Assembly: GCF_963169125.1 (NCBI RefSeq)
Contig: NC_084801.1
Span: 114,789,061-114,853,060, forward strand
DNA length: 64,000 bases
Source: Humulus lupulus
Lineage: Eukaryota; Streptophyta; Magnoliopsida; Rosales; Cannabaceae
Direction: 5' to 3'
Made by a program: the position numbers and the translations under genes
Shown here: positions 23,870 to 35,609 of the stretch, piece by piece
Layout: each line of letters opens with the position of its first letter
How positions within the stretch are numbered: the first letter of the stretch is position 1
Notes under the pieces: model-generated
Told to the model about the DNA's origin: nothing
Seen by the model: only the letters and a program-made list of their open reading frames with translations
Database searches by the model: none

Positions 23870-24906
23870 CAGATCGCCTAATGACAAAGCGGCCTAGTTA
23901 GTAGGCGACCTAGGATGGTCTATAACTATGTCGTAAAGGTACGAGGGATGAAATAGATTATTTTCGTTACACGAGCTAAAGTTAGCCTTAGCCTCATCGC
24001 GTGATGCCACGCGATATCCTAGGCTACGCGCCTCGGTTTCTTAACAATCCCCAGATACTTCAAGATCCGCGTGTCAGAAATGTTAGACCCACTACTATCC
24101 TTTGGAAAATGGTTTAGTATGAAACCACTCAAGGAAGTGTAACCCCTAAGCTACCCGGTATTAAACCTAAAAGCCCTTCAGTTTATTTGCCCCGCATAGG
24201 TATTCTTTAAACTAATTTGTCATTAGGGCTACCCCAGATTAACCCAGAAATTTACCCAGTTTTATGAATGTCTTATTTCTAAAACATGTTTGGGTTCACC
24301 CATTGAACCTAAATCGAAACCTATTTCCTATGAACATTTAAAAATAGCCTAACGGTAACAAACAATGAACGTTGTGAACGAACATTGTTGAGAACAGAAA
24401 TCTCATTGGATAACGAAGAAAAAAAAAGGGAACTTTTCAAACCAATGGATGAGATACTTATAGGAAATATGTTTGGTGATTAGAGGATATAGATTCGGCA
24501 ACGGGAAGCTCCTGGAAAGCTTCTGAATTTTTGGGCATGATGAACAGTTTTGGGGATTCTGGAGAAGAAGAAGGAAAGCTTGAGAGTTTAGAAATGGGAA
24601 ATTTTCAAATGCAAAGGCGGTGAGGTTTGAAGTCAGATCACCCTATTTATACATAAACTACAGAAATTAATCTGGGCCATCCAATTGGGTTAGCTTGAGA
24701 TCTAAAGGCCAAGATTAAATAGACCAAATGGCGGCAAAAAGTTGACAAGACCATTATTTCAATCCTCGAAACTCGAACAGACGCCAATCGCAGTAGACCA
24801 CGTGTCCAGTACTCGAGTAGTAGGCATGCATGGTTTTATGTGACAAAAGTCTAAAAGCCCCTACTGTGTATGTCAGAAAATGACGACATCAAACACAAGC
24901 AGGATC
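23870..24906 (-). promoter_or_regulatory. Leader and TATA box of the Tat-B accessory gene
   Basis: The minus strand at 24651-24642 reads TATAAATAGG, a strong TATA box, about 770 bp upstream of the ATG and 260 bp inside the LTR start. A CATTAG acceptor just upstream of the ATG suggests a leader intron; its donor was not fixed. Nothing else is seen in this 1-kb stretch. Confidence 0.5.
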
Positions 24907-24918
24907 TTGGGGGACAAA
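24907..24918 (+). other. Polypurine tract of Tat-B
   Basis: TTGGGGGACAAA directly precedes the LTR start TGTTGTATCC. T3 (TTTGGGGGGCAAA) and Tat-C (CTTGGGGGGCAAA on the minus strand) have the same type of tract. Confidence 0.75.
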
Positions 24919-25639
24919 TGTTGTATCCTAATTTTAGCACGGGTTCATTCACTCAACTCGGGTACAACTGGTAGATAAATACGTGGAAAAATAACCAAGT
25001 AGAATATCTGCTTATTATCCATGTGGACAGCTCGAGATTCATAATGGTCAGACATAGTGTTAGGTATCCTGACTTTACCATGAACTAAGAATAAGATAGT
25101 TGTCAAAGTGCTAGCTCGGAGTCAGATAGCTGTCAAAGCACAAGCTCGTGAGAGATATGCAACTTGTGGTGATTCAGATACAACGCATACTAAAGGATCC
25201 CCAGAGACTCGGGATTTGTTTACACGCTTATTCATGACCAGACTGTCATATTTATTATCCAAGATAGCATGAACATATTTATTTTGTTATCAAATCATAT
25301 CCCAGCATAAATGGGATATGATTTGTATTAAATATAGACATTATGTAATTACGTGATTGAATCACACTGCCAAAACCTGTCCATGGAATTCTCCTATAAA
25401 TACTGGGAATGTTGGACAGAAAATGCCGATTATTCTGTAATGTCGAAACTCTGCCAAAATAGAGAGAGAAACAATAATAATATTGACTCATGGACTAGGT
25501 GGAGATTTAACCACTGAACCACGTAAAATATATGTGTTATTGAGTGGGTTTTTGTTATTTCTTCATTACAGTTTGTCATTAAGCAATATTCTGCCCTTAT
25601 TATTTCTTAATATACTGTTGGCGAAAAACCGCATCAACA
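24919..25639 (+). repeat. 3' LTR of Tat-B
   Basis: 721 bp with ends TGTTGTATCC and GCATCAACA. It has a TATAAATA box at 25395-25402 followed by the expected R region. The right flank ATACT is the presumed target-site copy; the left one is outside the window. Confidence 0.88.
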
Positions 25640-25676
25640 ATACTTATGTGAGACATAGTGAGTTTTATTAGGACAT

Positions 25677-26240
25677 GAGCATCTTCAATGGAGTACCAAA
25701 AAATTGGTGCAATGCTATATTTAGCACATCTTACAAAAAGTATAACTCTAAGACCATCTCCAATGGGAGATGTAAGCAGTGTGCTATATTTGACACAAAA
25801 GTCAATATATTATATATTTAGCACAATTTTTAGCATTTTGCTCCACTATACAATTGTAAAAAATGTTGTAAGATTTAATATTTGATTAAATTTAATTTTA
25901 TATTTATTGAAAATATACAAAAAATAATAATTTTTCTTTATATTCTATTGTTGATAATATAAGATATTAATAAAATAATAAGGTAAAAAGTATAGCATTT
26001 AATGCAAATAGATAAAAATAATACTAGAATAATATAAATGACATAAAAGTAAATAAAAAAGTATAACATTTATAGTGATGCAAAATATGCACCATGTTAT
26101 ATTGTGTGCCAAATTTGGCCATACTTTTAGCATGTGCCAAATTTGGCACAACTTTTGACACACCATTGAAGCAAGTTTTTTGTAAAGTGAGCTATATTTT
26201 AGTAATGCATCACCAATTTGGCACTCAATTGGAGATACTC
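25677..26240. mobile_element. MITE-like element with GAGCATCTTCAATGG termini
   Basis: The ends are inverted: GAGCATCTTCAATGGAG at the left and GAGTATCTCCAATTGAG (reverse strand) at the right. A second internal copy of ACCATCTCCAATGGGAG lies near 25752. The inside is AT-rich and repeats 'tttggcac' motifs. No protein and no convincing TSD were found, so the superfamily is left open. Confidence 0.55.
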
Positions 26241-26849
26241 TAATGATGTTAAAAAAATTGTGTCAAATTTGGCACATCAATAAATGCTACTTTTTATGGG
26301 AAATTTGCAGCAAAAATTATTAAGTAGTTCAAAAGATTGCACTTAAATCACTAAATAGTTTTTTTGGTGGGAAAAGTTAGGAAGTTGTCTGAAAGATTGC
26401 ACTTAAGTCATTAAGTAGTTTTTTTGGTGACAAAAGTTAGTAAGTAGTCTAAAATATTGCACTTAAGTCACTAAGTAGTTGTGTTTTGTTGCAAAAGTTG
26501 CATTTTACACAAATTTTATCTTAATTTTAATTAAACAATAAATGTCTAAAAATATATATTCATAACATCAATATAATAAATGGTATCTCTTTTAAAAATA
26601 AAAAATAATTTTAAAATTTCTAATATAAAAATATTATTCAATATTAGTTAAATTAAGTTTTAGAAAATAATACAACTTAAATTGAATTAAAACTTAGTTT
26701 ATTTAAAATTAAATAATTTTTCATGTTATAACTTTTGATTTTTTTTATTTGTAAAATAAATTTTAAATAATTTTTCAATGTCAGAATTATATATTTTTAT
26801 GTTTTTATTAATTAACTAAAATTGAGATAAAATTAGTATAAAATATGAC

Positions 26850-27661
26850 TGTTATCCCCAAAATTTCATTTCGATGACGTGGCAATCAGAAGTGACAAGT
26901 GACAATGCATGGTCAGTAAATGGCACATTAATAGTCAATAAATGTGTTGGCTCTTCGGAGTTGTGATAAAGTGATCGGACCGACCTGATAGAATTTTTGT
27001 TCGACCAGTAGAGATTTTTGACTGACCAGTTAGGGGTTTGGCCGACCAGTCAGTTGTTTTGACCGACCAGTCATCTGTTTTGGCCTACCAGTCATTTGTT
27101 TTTGCCGACCAGTCATTTGGTTTGGCCAACCAGTAAAGTGTTTTGCTAGACCGGAGATGTATCATGCTAGACCAAAGTGTGCTAGAGGATTGCTTTGCAT
27201 ATACCTACTAGAGGTGTGTTAGAGGTGTGCTTTGTCGACGAGAGGTGCTTGCCTATGTCCTCAGTAACAGCTTCAACCCGAATCATTCTCAACTGCCGCA
27301 GGAATCTCTCAGATATCCCGCAATAGTAGCTATATTATTGTAATTTAAATTCATTTATATTTGATTAATTAAAGTCTGTTGGAAGAACCAAGGACCCGGT
27401 CAAAGGGAATATCTGATGTACGATCCATGAGTCTATAAATAAATGGCTCATGGCATCATTTTGGGGCGACTGATCTTTTTAGACTGAGAAAAACTCTCTA
27501 GTTTGGAGATTTTGAGACTGTTACTTGGGGTATTCTTGGGACATTATCTGAGAGAGTTTAGAGAGAGAAACCACTATAAAATGATTAGTGTCGTATTTTT
27601 CTCTTGAAGGTTTATTGTAGTTTTGACGTCTACTCGTCGTTGGCCAAAATCGTGGTTAACA
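26850..27661 (+). repeat. 5' LTR of T3
   Basis: 812 bp, with a TATAAATA box at 27434-27441. A series of about 25-bp repeats (GACCGACCAGTCATCTGTTT type) spans about 27000-27140. It lacks about 108 bp present in the 3' LTR, between GAGAAAC and CACTATAAAATG near 27570. Confidence 0.9.
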
Positions 27662-27716
27662 TTTTGGTGCTTTCATTGAGAGCCTGAAGAGAAAAACATA
27701 CGACTTTCACATCAAG
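27662..27716 (+). other. Primer-site region and leader of T3
   Basis: TTTTGGTGCTTTCATTGAGA follows the LTR directly, where the tRNA primer site must lie. I do not assign the tRNA. The gag ATG follows at 27717. Confidence 0.5.
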
Positions 27717-27760
27717 ATGGTGCCCAAGAATACCAATGTGGCATCCAAAAAGTCAAGCAC

Positions 27761-29777
27761 TGTTAGGAAAATATGTATTTTGCCTCAATGGAAATAATAA
27801 TAAATTAAAACTCTATGCAATATATTACAAATAAATAATGATTAATTAAAAAGAGTTACAGCTCTAAAACTGAAAATTACAAATAAACAAAGAAAATGAA
27901 GAAGATTATGAAGAAGAAGAGAATAGTAAAATACAACTCTAAGAAAAAGGTTACAAATAGAGTAAAGTGTTTGAAACAAAAGAAAAGAAAAGATTACAAC
28001 TCTTGAACAAGAAATACAAGTAAATAGAGAAGAACAATATAAAGATGAAAAGCAATAGAATGAAAGAAAGGAACAAGAAACAAAAGATAAACAACTCTCA
28101 CTCACACTACCAAAGTGAAGAGTGTTGGGGATCACCAACTTGAACAAGGTTTGAAACCTTTGTCCAAACGCTTATTTCCCCCTAACTTAAGCACTAAGGG
28201 ATCTCTCACAGATTATAGGAAATGCTTTCTGGAATTATTAAGCCTCAAGATGTTTCTAGCAAAGTGCTCTAATGGATAGAAATGTTGTGTCTTACAAGTG
28301 AGCTATAGGCTCCTATTTATAGAGTTTAGAGAAACCCTTTGAATTTCAAATTCCACCAACCCCCATGGATGTTACCAATGTTTAATTGAATTAATATGGA
28401 ATTAAAAATGAGATTTGGGAGTTATTTGGGTTTTTTGAGCCGTTCAACAAAGATTGAAAAAACTGAAAAAATGATCAGTTTTTAGCCAGTGGCCGCGGCC
28501 AGAGACATTAGTGGCCGTAGCTTCTAGCCTCTGTCCCACAGGCCGCGGCCACCAATATTCAGTGGCCGCGGCCACCGACCATTTTCAGCACTAAAAAATG
28601 TGCTGTTTTTCCAAATGGTTCCAAACCCTCCCAGATAATTTTGTAACTCCCAAAACACATTATTGGGGTTAAAATCATATCTCTAATAGCCATATCACAT
28701 ATGGCTTTATGAAATTCATCTCAATATTGTGTAACAACAAATTTACACAATAAAGGGTAATATTTAGAAGTTACAAATTTGTAACACCAAATATGTTACA
28801 TTATTTGAATATTGTTGATGCCGTTTTTCATCAACTTAAAATGTAAAGCACGTAAACAATAAAGAATTATGGCCAGAATAACACAATAAAACAAGGAGAG
28901 TTTTTTACGTGGTTCAGCAGTTAACTCTGCCTAGTCCACGAGTCTTTGTTATTAGAACTTAGGAAATTTCTGGAAATCCTTCAGGGATGAATTCTCCAGA
29001 GTTTCTCTCAAGATCACAAAATTTCGGTCCTTTACAAAGGTACATGACTTCTCTATTTATAGAGAAGATCTCATAATACTATCCCACACGTTTTGGGAAG
29101 TTATTCTATATATTAATAAATTTAATGGCTTTAAAGCCTGCAACTCCTATATACAAGGAAACGTCCCCTGAAAAACAGGGGGCGTGTAACCGACTAGTAA
29201 ATATCCCTTTGTTGTAGGGAAGTTACAACAATAATATCTCTTGAATGCATGGACTGTGTCTCTTCAAGTGACCTATTAAGCCGTTCGAAACCAGTGATTA
29301 GTATCATGCCCGTCTAAGTCTCTGAGTAAAGTATAAGTGGCCTTATTTTCCCGAGATTAACTCAGAAAGGGTACATACCACCGAGGCCGCCTTACCCCGA
29401 GATCACACTCATGCCAAGCTCGAGCCACTTGATCCGAGGTCACCCGACAATGGATGTACTCCGATGTTTTGTCTTTCGAGCTTGTAAGGACTTTGAGGCT
29501 GCCCATATTTGAGGTTGCCAACTACTTTGTAGGTTCGGTGTCTAGATTACGAGCATGTATTTTAACTATCGCGAACTCACCCCTGACGGATCCAGCTTTC
29601 GAGGTTACAACCTCAAGTCTCGAAATCTGGGTGTAACAGATATATCTCATATATCTAAATATTGTAACTCTCTATTATATGTTACAATATGTGACACTCT
29701 TTGTCACATTTATATAATCTAAAACATTATATTATAATATAATATAATATTACATTATATTATAAAATAATATAACA
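27761..29777 (-). repeat. Solo LTR in T3 gag, itself interrupted
   Basis: Ends TGTTAGGAAAATATG and TAATATAACA; flanks AGCAC (27756-27760) and GGCAC (29778-29782) match at 4 of 5 bases. Without the nested 28813-29638 block it is about 1.19 kb. A TATAAATAGGAG box on the minus strand (28321-28314) suggests minus orientation. The lineage is not assigned; it has GGCCGCGGCC runs near 28490-28570 and a long ATAAT tract at its right end. Confidence 0.75.
28813..29638 (-). repeat. Solo LTR nested in the previous solo LTR
   Basis: 826 bp with ends TGTTGATGCC and GGGTGTAACA; flanks AATAT (28808-28812) and GATAT (29639-29643). A minus-strand TATAAATA box at 29061-29054 points to minus orientation. No internal domain is left. 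Confidence 0.78.
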
Positions 29778-31915
29778 GGCACGTCAAAAGAGCCCGCTAG
29801 ATCAGAAGGTCCTAGACCGCAGAACCTAGAGACTGAGCCCAGGGTCTTTCTTGAGGAGACCACTCAAGAAGTTTAACAACTCCAAGAAGCAATAGGCGCT
29901 TTCCAAGAGGAGATGATGCAATTCAATGCTTGGTAGGAGTCTTTCGATGAAGAGATGGCCAGGCAGAGAGCTGCGTTAGAGCAGCAAATGCGCGATATGG
30001 AGGCCAGAAGCGAAGAGCTCAGACAACGACAGGAGGAAGTCGACCGGAGACATCGTGAAGCAGCACTTGCTCTAGAAGCGGCTACCCAATTGGCTCAAGC
30101 CAATGTTCAAGTCGCGGCACAAGCAGCCACCCAGGGAGTAAGAAATAATAATACTGGTCGGAGGCCCACTGACAGAGCCAATTCTTGAGGACCCGACAGA
30201 AGCAAGAGTAACCCCCTTGATCGGGAAGATGATGGGGTCCGATCCGGAATCGCCTCGACGCAAAGGGAGAATTCTAGAACCCCCTCCAGGAGCCACCGAT
30301 CAGAAACTTCTAGATCAGGGAGTCACCGGTCGGGCAGTAAAAGGACTCCACCCAGGCAGGATCAGACCAGGACTCTTTGAGATAAGAGGACTTCACAATT
30401 CAGAGATGGGCATGGTCATGATGAGGCTGATAGTCATCACACTGACCAGTCAAAGGAAAAGGGGGGAAATGACCAACAAGGAGGAAAAGACTATCCGGGA
30501 CGTACCAAAAAGCCTCCACTGCACCCCGGCCAACAGTGTAGTGGGAGAGAGCAAGTCCCGTTTAGTAAGCCATCTGAAAAATCAAAAAGTACGGTGTTCG
30601 ATCGGGTAGGAGAGTATGCTTCCCGGAAGGATCTAAGGGACGTTGTCACCAACAAGAGGAGAACCATCCCAGTCGAAGGGCAAAATCTGAACCGCCCTGC
30701 CAGTCAAGTAGAAATACTTGACGCCAGTGCACCAAATGGTAATGCCCGACCAGGTGGTCGAAACCTTGAAACTTCATCAGTTGCACCAGCCATCCAAGCC
30801 CAGCTTGACGTGCTAACGGCTGCAGTGCAAAGTTTGTCAAAACGACCTTCTGGGATGGATGCAATAGACCACCAGAGTGGCAGCCCATTTTGTGCCCGGA
30901 TTAGAGCAGCCCAGTCGCCGGCAAAAATATAAAGCACCGGTTCTGCCAGTATATACAGAAAAGGCAGATCCTATCAGACATGTTGGGAAATTTGAGGACC
31001 AGATGGAATTGCTCGGAGTAAGTGACGATTATCGGTGTAGAGTTTTCCTGACTACATTGTCGGATATTGCCCAAGAATGGTATTGGAAATTTAAGTTGAA
31101 TTCCATTACCTCTTGGGAAGCATTCAGGAAGGAGTTTTGTAGACAATCCAACACTGCCTAGACTCCACCAGTTTATGCCAACCACTTGGTAGATATCAAA
31201 CAAGGAAAAGATAAGTCTTTAAAGAATTATATACAAAGATTCATGAGAGAAGCCAATAGATCAACTACTGTAGGAGACGAGGGGAAGATGGTTGCCATAT
31301 CCGCTGGGATAACTTATCAGAGCCCTTTGTGGGATAGTATACATACAAATCCAATTTCAACACTTCAATAATTTCTTGACCGAGCAGACAAGTATATGAA
31401 ATTAGATGATGCAATCGAGAAAGAGGAGAATGCCATAAAAAATTCGGGCGGATCAACTGACCCTCCTAAGGATGGTGGAAAGAAACGTGGAAATAACGGG
31501 TCTGATCACCATGAGGAAAAGAAAGCAAAGTTGAGTTCAGACAAAAATCCAACCAAGTATGAGCCTCAGTTCACTAATTACACCACTCTCTCGGCCAGCC
31601 GAGCGGGAATATATCTTGCTAGTCATGAAGAGGTTCCCTACAAGAAACCTCCACCCATCAGGAAAGAGATGAGGAAGAGAGATATGAATAAGTTTTGTCG
31701 TTTCCATGGAGATTATGGTCACGACACGAATGAATGCAATCACCTCAAGGACGAGATAGAATTTCTTCTCCGGTCAGGCAAGTTGAGAAAGTATCGGGCA
31801 GAGACACCCCAAGGAGAAGGAGGCAGCAGCAAAACGATAGAGATCTCCACCCTTACAACCCAGGCCTGTGGACTTTACCTTAGACACTATATGTGGAGGT
31901 CCACACTTGGCTAAG

Positions 31916-32087
31916 GATAGCAACAAAGCAAATGAGAAGTATGCCGAGACACGTCGACATGAGCAGAAGTGCTAGGATCAGAAACCACTAGAACGGTGAG
32001 CGTCTGTGAATATATTATTTCTAAATACCGCTTTCAAAGTGGTAGCTTAATTTCAATTTGTTTTACTTGTTATTTAAGTTTGGTTTA
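31916..32087 (+). other. T3 protease remnant and junction to Q
   Basis: The first about 95 bp can be read as the Tat protease lead-in (GGPHLAKDSNKANEKYAETR in another frame from about 31888). From about 32015 the sequence is AT-rich and not recognisable, up to the LTR start of Q at 32088. Confidence 0.45.
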
Positions 32088-34683
32088 TGTAATGCCCCAA
32101 ATTCTTCGATGTGGTTTAATGGCAAGATTAGTAGGTCGGGAGGGCCATACTTGTTTAATCTATTAAATGATTATGTGCATGTTTATGTGAATTATATCAT
32201 AATATAATGTTATATTCATGCATGTGGGTCCACATTTGTTAATTGAACTGTTTTGGCAATTTGGCCCGTTTAGGGCATAATTGTGTATTTGGGTGCAAAT
32301 TGTGAATTATGAATGAGATTCCATCATTATGGAGATATATTCGAGCTAGTTGGCATGAGATGGTCTCATATAATGGATTAGCGGTTTTTTCATAACAGGG
32401 TCAATTATGGGGTAATAAGAATGTTTATTTGATGATAAATTTGGAGTATTTGAGATCAGGAGGAAATTTTGGAGGTTTTGACTATAATACCCTCGGGGGT
32501 GTTTTCGGGGTCCCGAGCACTAGGTTTTATTTGAGGTTACTTAAGCTTGAAGTAGCTTTTCAGATAGAACGTACATTAGAAAACCTCTCGTTCTCCTTCG
32601 TTAATTCATTTTTTGCCATCCGAAGCATTTTCGAAGAAATCTCGAGTTCAAGGAGTCAGAATCGAACGAGGATCGAGGCATAGCAATCCTAGGAAAGATT
32701 AGAAGCTTCTTAACCGAAGGATTTGATGGAAAACAACCCATTCGAAGGTAATCGAAGTTTAAAGTTTTGAGTTTTTAGAGTTTCTAAGTTTTGAATTAGA
32801 CTTTGTGAATCGTTGAGTTTTTGGTTCGATTGAACCTTGGGTTTTGATGGTTTTGGACCATTGGGAAGCTTGGGAACTATGATTTGATGATTGGGGAATG
32901 TTTAGGTATGATTTTGGAGGCTTTGGGATGTTGAAAACGTGTTTGGGAATGGCCCAGGGTTGGGGGCTGCGGCCCTGTTCTTGGGGTGCCACGGCCCTTG
33001 TTCGATGAAGCAGCTCCCTGAAATTGCACTGGCTAGGTGCCGCGGCCCTTGATGATGGGCGCCATGGCCCTTGCTTCAGGTTGTGCTGGGGGCCGCGGCC
33101 CAAGGTGTCAGGGCCGCAGCCCTTGGTCAGTTTTCACCCCGTTTGCATTTTTTGACCCCGGGAAATAGTTTTAGGCCTCGGGATTGTTCCTACTATTTGG
33201 ATTAGTTTGGATTGATCTCCCAGAGGCTAGATATTGGTTTGAAAACCTATGATGTTCATTTTATTGATGGTATTCCTTATTTGGTTATGATTAGGTGACC
33301 GCTAAAGGACTTAAAGTCAGATCGTTCTCGAGGGTCATTCTTTTACTCATTCTAGCTCGAATTTGAGGTAAGAAAACAAAGTAAGAAACTGCACCCCCAA
33401 ATGAGACATGCATGGTTATGTTTTGATGCATGTTGGATGGTTAAATGTGGACATTGATAGCATATTGAATGCTTAGCAAGCTTGCTCATTTGCATAAAGA
33501 TATCATTAGGGCATGCCATGAATATTGACTATGAAACTATTCAGAGCTTGAGCCTCTGTGTTTGTGCATGATCATTATTATGCTAGAAATTGTTAAGTAA
33601 GCATGATGAATGCCCATGTTTATATATTTGATCTATGATATATACTGGTAGCATTGGTTACTTGTGAATGGCACTGACTCATTAGTCAGGGCATTGTCTC
33701 ATAAGTCAAGGATGGATTTAGCATGTTTAATGCAAGCCAACAAAGATTAGATCTAATCGACATCTGCATTGAATGACTCAAATGAGCATTAATGCCAGAC
33801 CGACCTCAAGTTCGATGAATATTAAAAGTGATTGTCCAGCCAAAGGCTAGAAATCTAGAGCCAGAGCCGGAAAGGCTAAGGTGACCCACAGGTCACATGG
33901 CCAGGAGGGTATGGGACCTTCAGAGCGTGGCTCATTAGTCACCTATCGAGAGCGTGGCTCATTAGTCACCTATCCCGAGTTTGGCTCATTAGTCACCTAT
34001 CCAGAGCGTGGCTCATTAGTCACCTATCCTGAGCGTGGCTCATTAGTCACTTATCCAGAGCGTGGCTCATTAGTCACCTAACCAAAGCGTGGCTCATTAG
34101 TCACATATCCCGAGTATGGCTCATTAGTCACCTAACCAGAGCGTGACTCATCAGTCACCTGTCCAAAGTGTGACTCATTAGTCACCTGTTCATCTGATGG
34201 CTAGAGACTTATCCAACAGTCACTCATCAATTTAGAGATATAAGCTCTGTGTGATGTAATTACATCATCTGATATTGTTCACATGCAATATTGTGTTTTC
34301 TTGCTGGGCTTTGGCTCATGGGTGCTATGTGGTGCAGGTAGAGGGAAAGAAAAGCTCACCCAGCCTTGAGTGGAGAGCTGAGGCGACGCTGTGTACATAT
34401 GCAGCCGCTTGACCACCACGGCCAAGGAGTTCTTAGAGGAACTAGGGGGTTTACCCTAACTTTTTCCGCTTAGGTCGGCGGGTTGTAAACTTTAAATAGT
34501 AATGGCCATTTTGAGATTTAAATAACTTGAAATGTTCTGGTGGGCCCATGAACAGTTTTTTGAATAAAAATATATCCTTTCCTTTTTATTGATTTCACCT
34601 TAACCTATTAATGACATTAGAAGCACGTTTTTAACCAAATGACTCGGGTAACGAGTCAAATTTCCGGTTCACCAATCACCGTT
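32088..34683 (+). repeat. Plus-oriented LTR of Q, 3' end missing
   Basis: Starts TGTAATGCCCCAAATTC. It shares with the P LTR the late motifs TTGCTGGGCTTTGGCTCA-like and GGTGCTATGTGGTGCAGGTA (34313-34339), then AACCAAATGACTCGGGTAACG. It breaks off before the GTTACA end, at a junction with RNase H near 34683. Inside are GC-rich stretches (32940-33125) and a 27-bp tandem repeat. Confidence 0.8.
33926..34200. repeat. 27-bp tandem repeat in the Q LTR
   Basis: About ten copies of GAGCGTGGCTCATTAGTCAC plus CTATCCA. Because the unit is nine codons, an open frame (ERGSLVTYP repeated) appears at 33881-34081; it is not a gene. The last copies read GTGACTCATNAGTCAC, which is near-palindromic. Confidence 0.9.
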
Positions 34684-35609
34684 AGTTGACGGAGTATGAA
34701 AAGAGATATCCCACTCATGATTTAGAGTTGGCGGCTGTGGTTTTTTCTTTAAATATATGGAGACATTATCTCTATGGAGAAAAGTGTGATATTTATACAG
34801 ACCACAAGAACCTGAAATACTTCTTCACCCAGAAAGATCTGAATATGAGACAAATGCGTTGGCTGGAGTTAGTAAAAGATTATGATTGTGAGATTTTGTA
34901 TCATCCAGGAAAAGCCAACGTGGTAGCTGATGCTTTAAACCAGAAAGGTCCAGGACAGATTTATGGTGCGAGATTGATAGCCAGAGAGTTAGCAAATGAT
35001 ATGACCAGAGCTGGTATAGAGTTGCTGGTGGGCCAGTTGGCCAATATTACGCTACAGTCTACATTGTTGGAGAGAATTAAGGAGGGTTAGTTGAGTGATC
35101 CACAGCTGATCAAGATCAGAGAGGATGTTATGGCTGGAGCATCCAGAGATTATACAGTGTCTGAGTTAGACTTGTTGAGATACAAGGGGCGGATATGTGT
35201 TCCGTTAGACACTGTATTGAGGTGAGAGATTCTGGATGAATCTCATACTACACCTTACTCTTTGCATCCAGGCACCACGAAGATGTATCAGGATGTGAGA
35301 TCGTTGTATTAGTGGCTGGGGATGAAGAGGGATGTAGTTGAGTATGTGGCTAAGTGCTTGACATGTCAACAGGTCAAGGCTGAGCATCAGAGGCCGGCAG
35401 GTTTATTGCAGCCTCTGGATATCCCAGAGTGGAAGTGGGAAGGCATCACAATGGATTTTGTGGTGGGCTTACCTAGGACTGTTGGTCAACATGATTCTAT
35501 TTGGGTGATAGTGGATCGCTACACCAAATCAGCTCACTTTTTTCCAGTGAGGACTACTTACACAGTTGACCAGTATGCAGATCTCTATGTAAAAGAGATC
35601 GTGCAGCTC

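Larger units (their letters stand above)
19301..25639 (+). mobile_element. Tat-B: 3' half of a Ty3/gypsy Tat-type retrotransposon
   Basis: Plus-strand integrase tail (to 20267), a 3' untranslated region with tandem repeats, an antisense accessory gene (21160-23869), its TATA box, a purine tract TTGGGGGACAAA (24907-24918) and a 721-bp 3' LTR. The left part was displaced by insertion of P at 19300/19301. Integrase style (HEGFCGDHAGG and a WNALHLKKYYQ-type end) is that of the plant Tat lineage. Confidence 0.82.
27717..31915 (+). pseudogene. Gag of T3, split by a solo LTR and frameshifted
   Basis: Starts MVPKNTNVASKKSS at 27717, is interrupted at 27760 and resumes at about 29783. Next comes an Arg/Glu-rich coiled coil (29955-30090), a low-complexity linker, then the capsid region from 30877 (FEDQMELLGVSDDYRCRVFL; EWYWKF; WEAFRKEF). 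A zinc finger CRFHGDYGHDTNEC lies at 31696-31737, followed by LKDEIEFLLRSGKL, both typical of Tat gag. Several stops (for example near 29872, 29935, 31159 and 31368) and a frameshift near 30900 disable it. After the last stop at 31915 the other frame reads GGPHLAKDSNKA, the start of the Tat protease region. Confidence 0.82.

Noticed and set aside
25677..26240. Assignment of this MITE to PIF/Harbinger or hAT
   Set aside because: Ends resemble several plant MITE groups, but no 3-bp or 8-bp direct repeat could be shown at the edges.
27842..28147. Minus-strand frame with hydrophobic Ser/Phe stretches
   Set aside because: It lies in a solo LTR and comes from A/G-rich sequence read on the opposite strand.
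33881..34081. Frame with ERGSLVTYP repeats
   Set aside because: Caused by the 27-bp tandem repeat in the Q LTR.
33881..34200. CRISPR-like array of regular repeats
   Set aside because: Plant retrotransposon context, near-continuous tandem units with no unique spacers.
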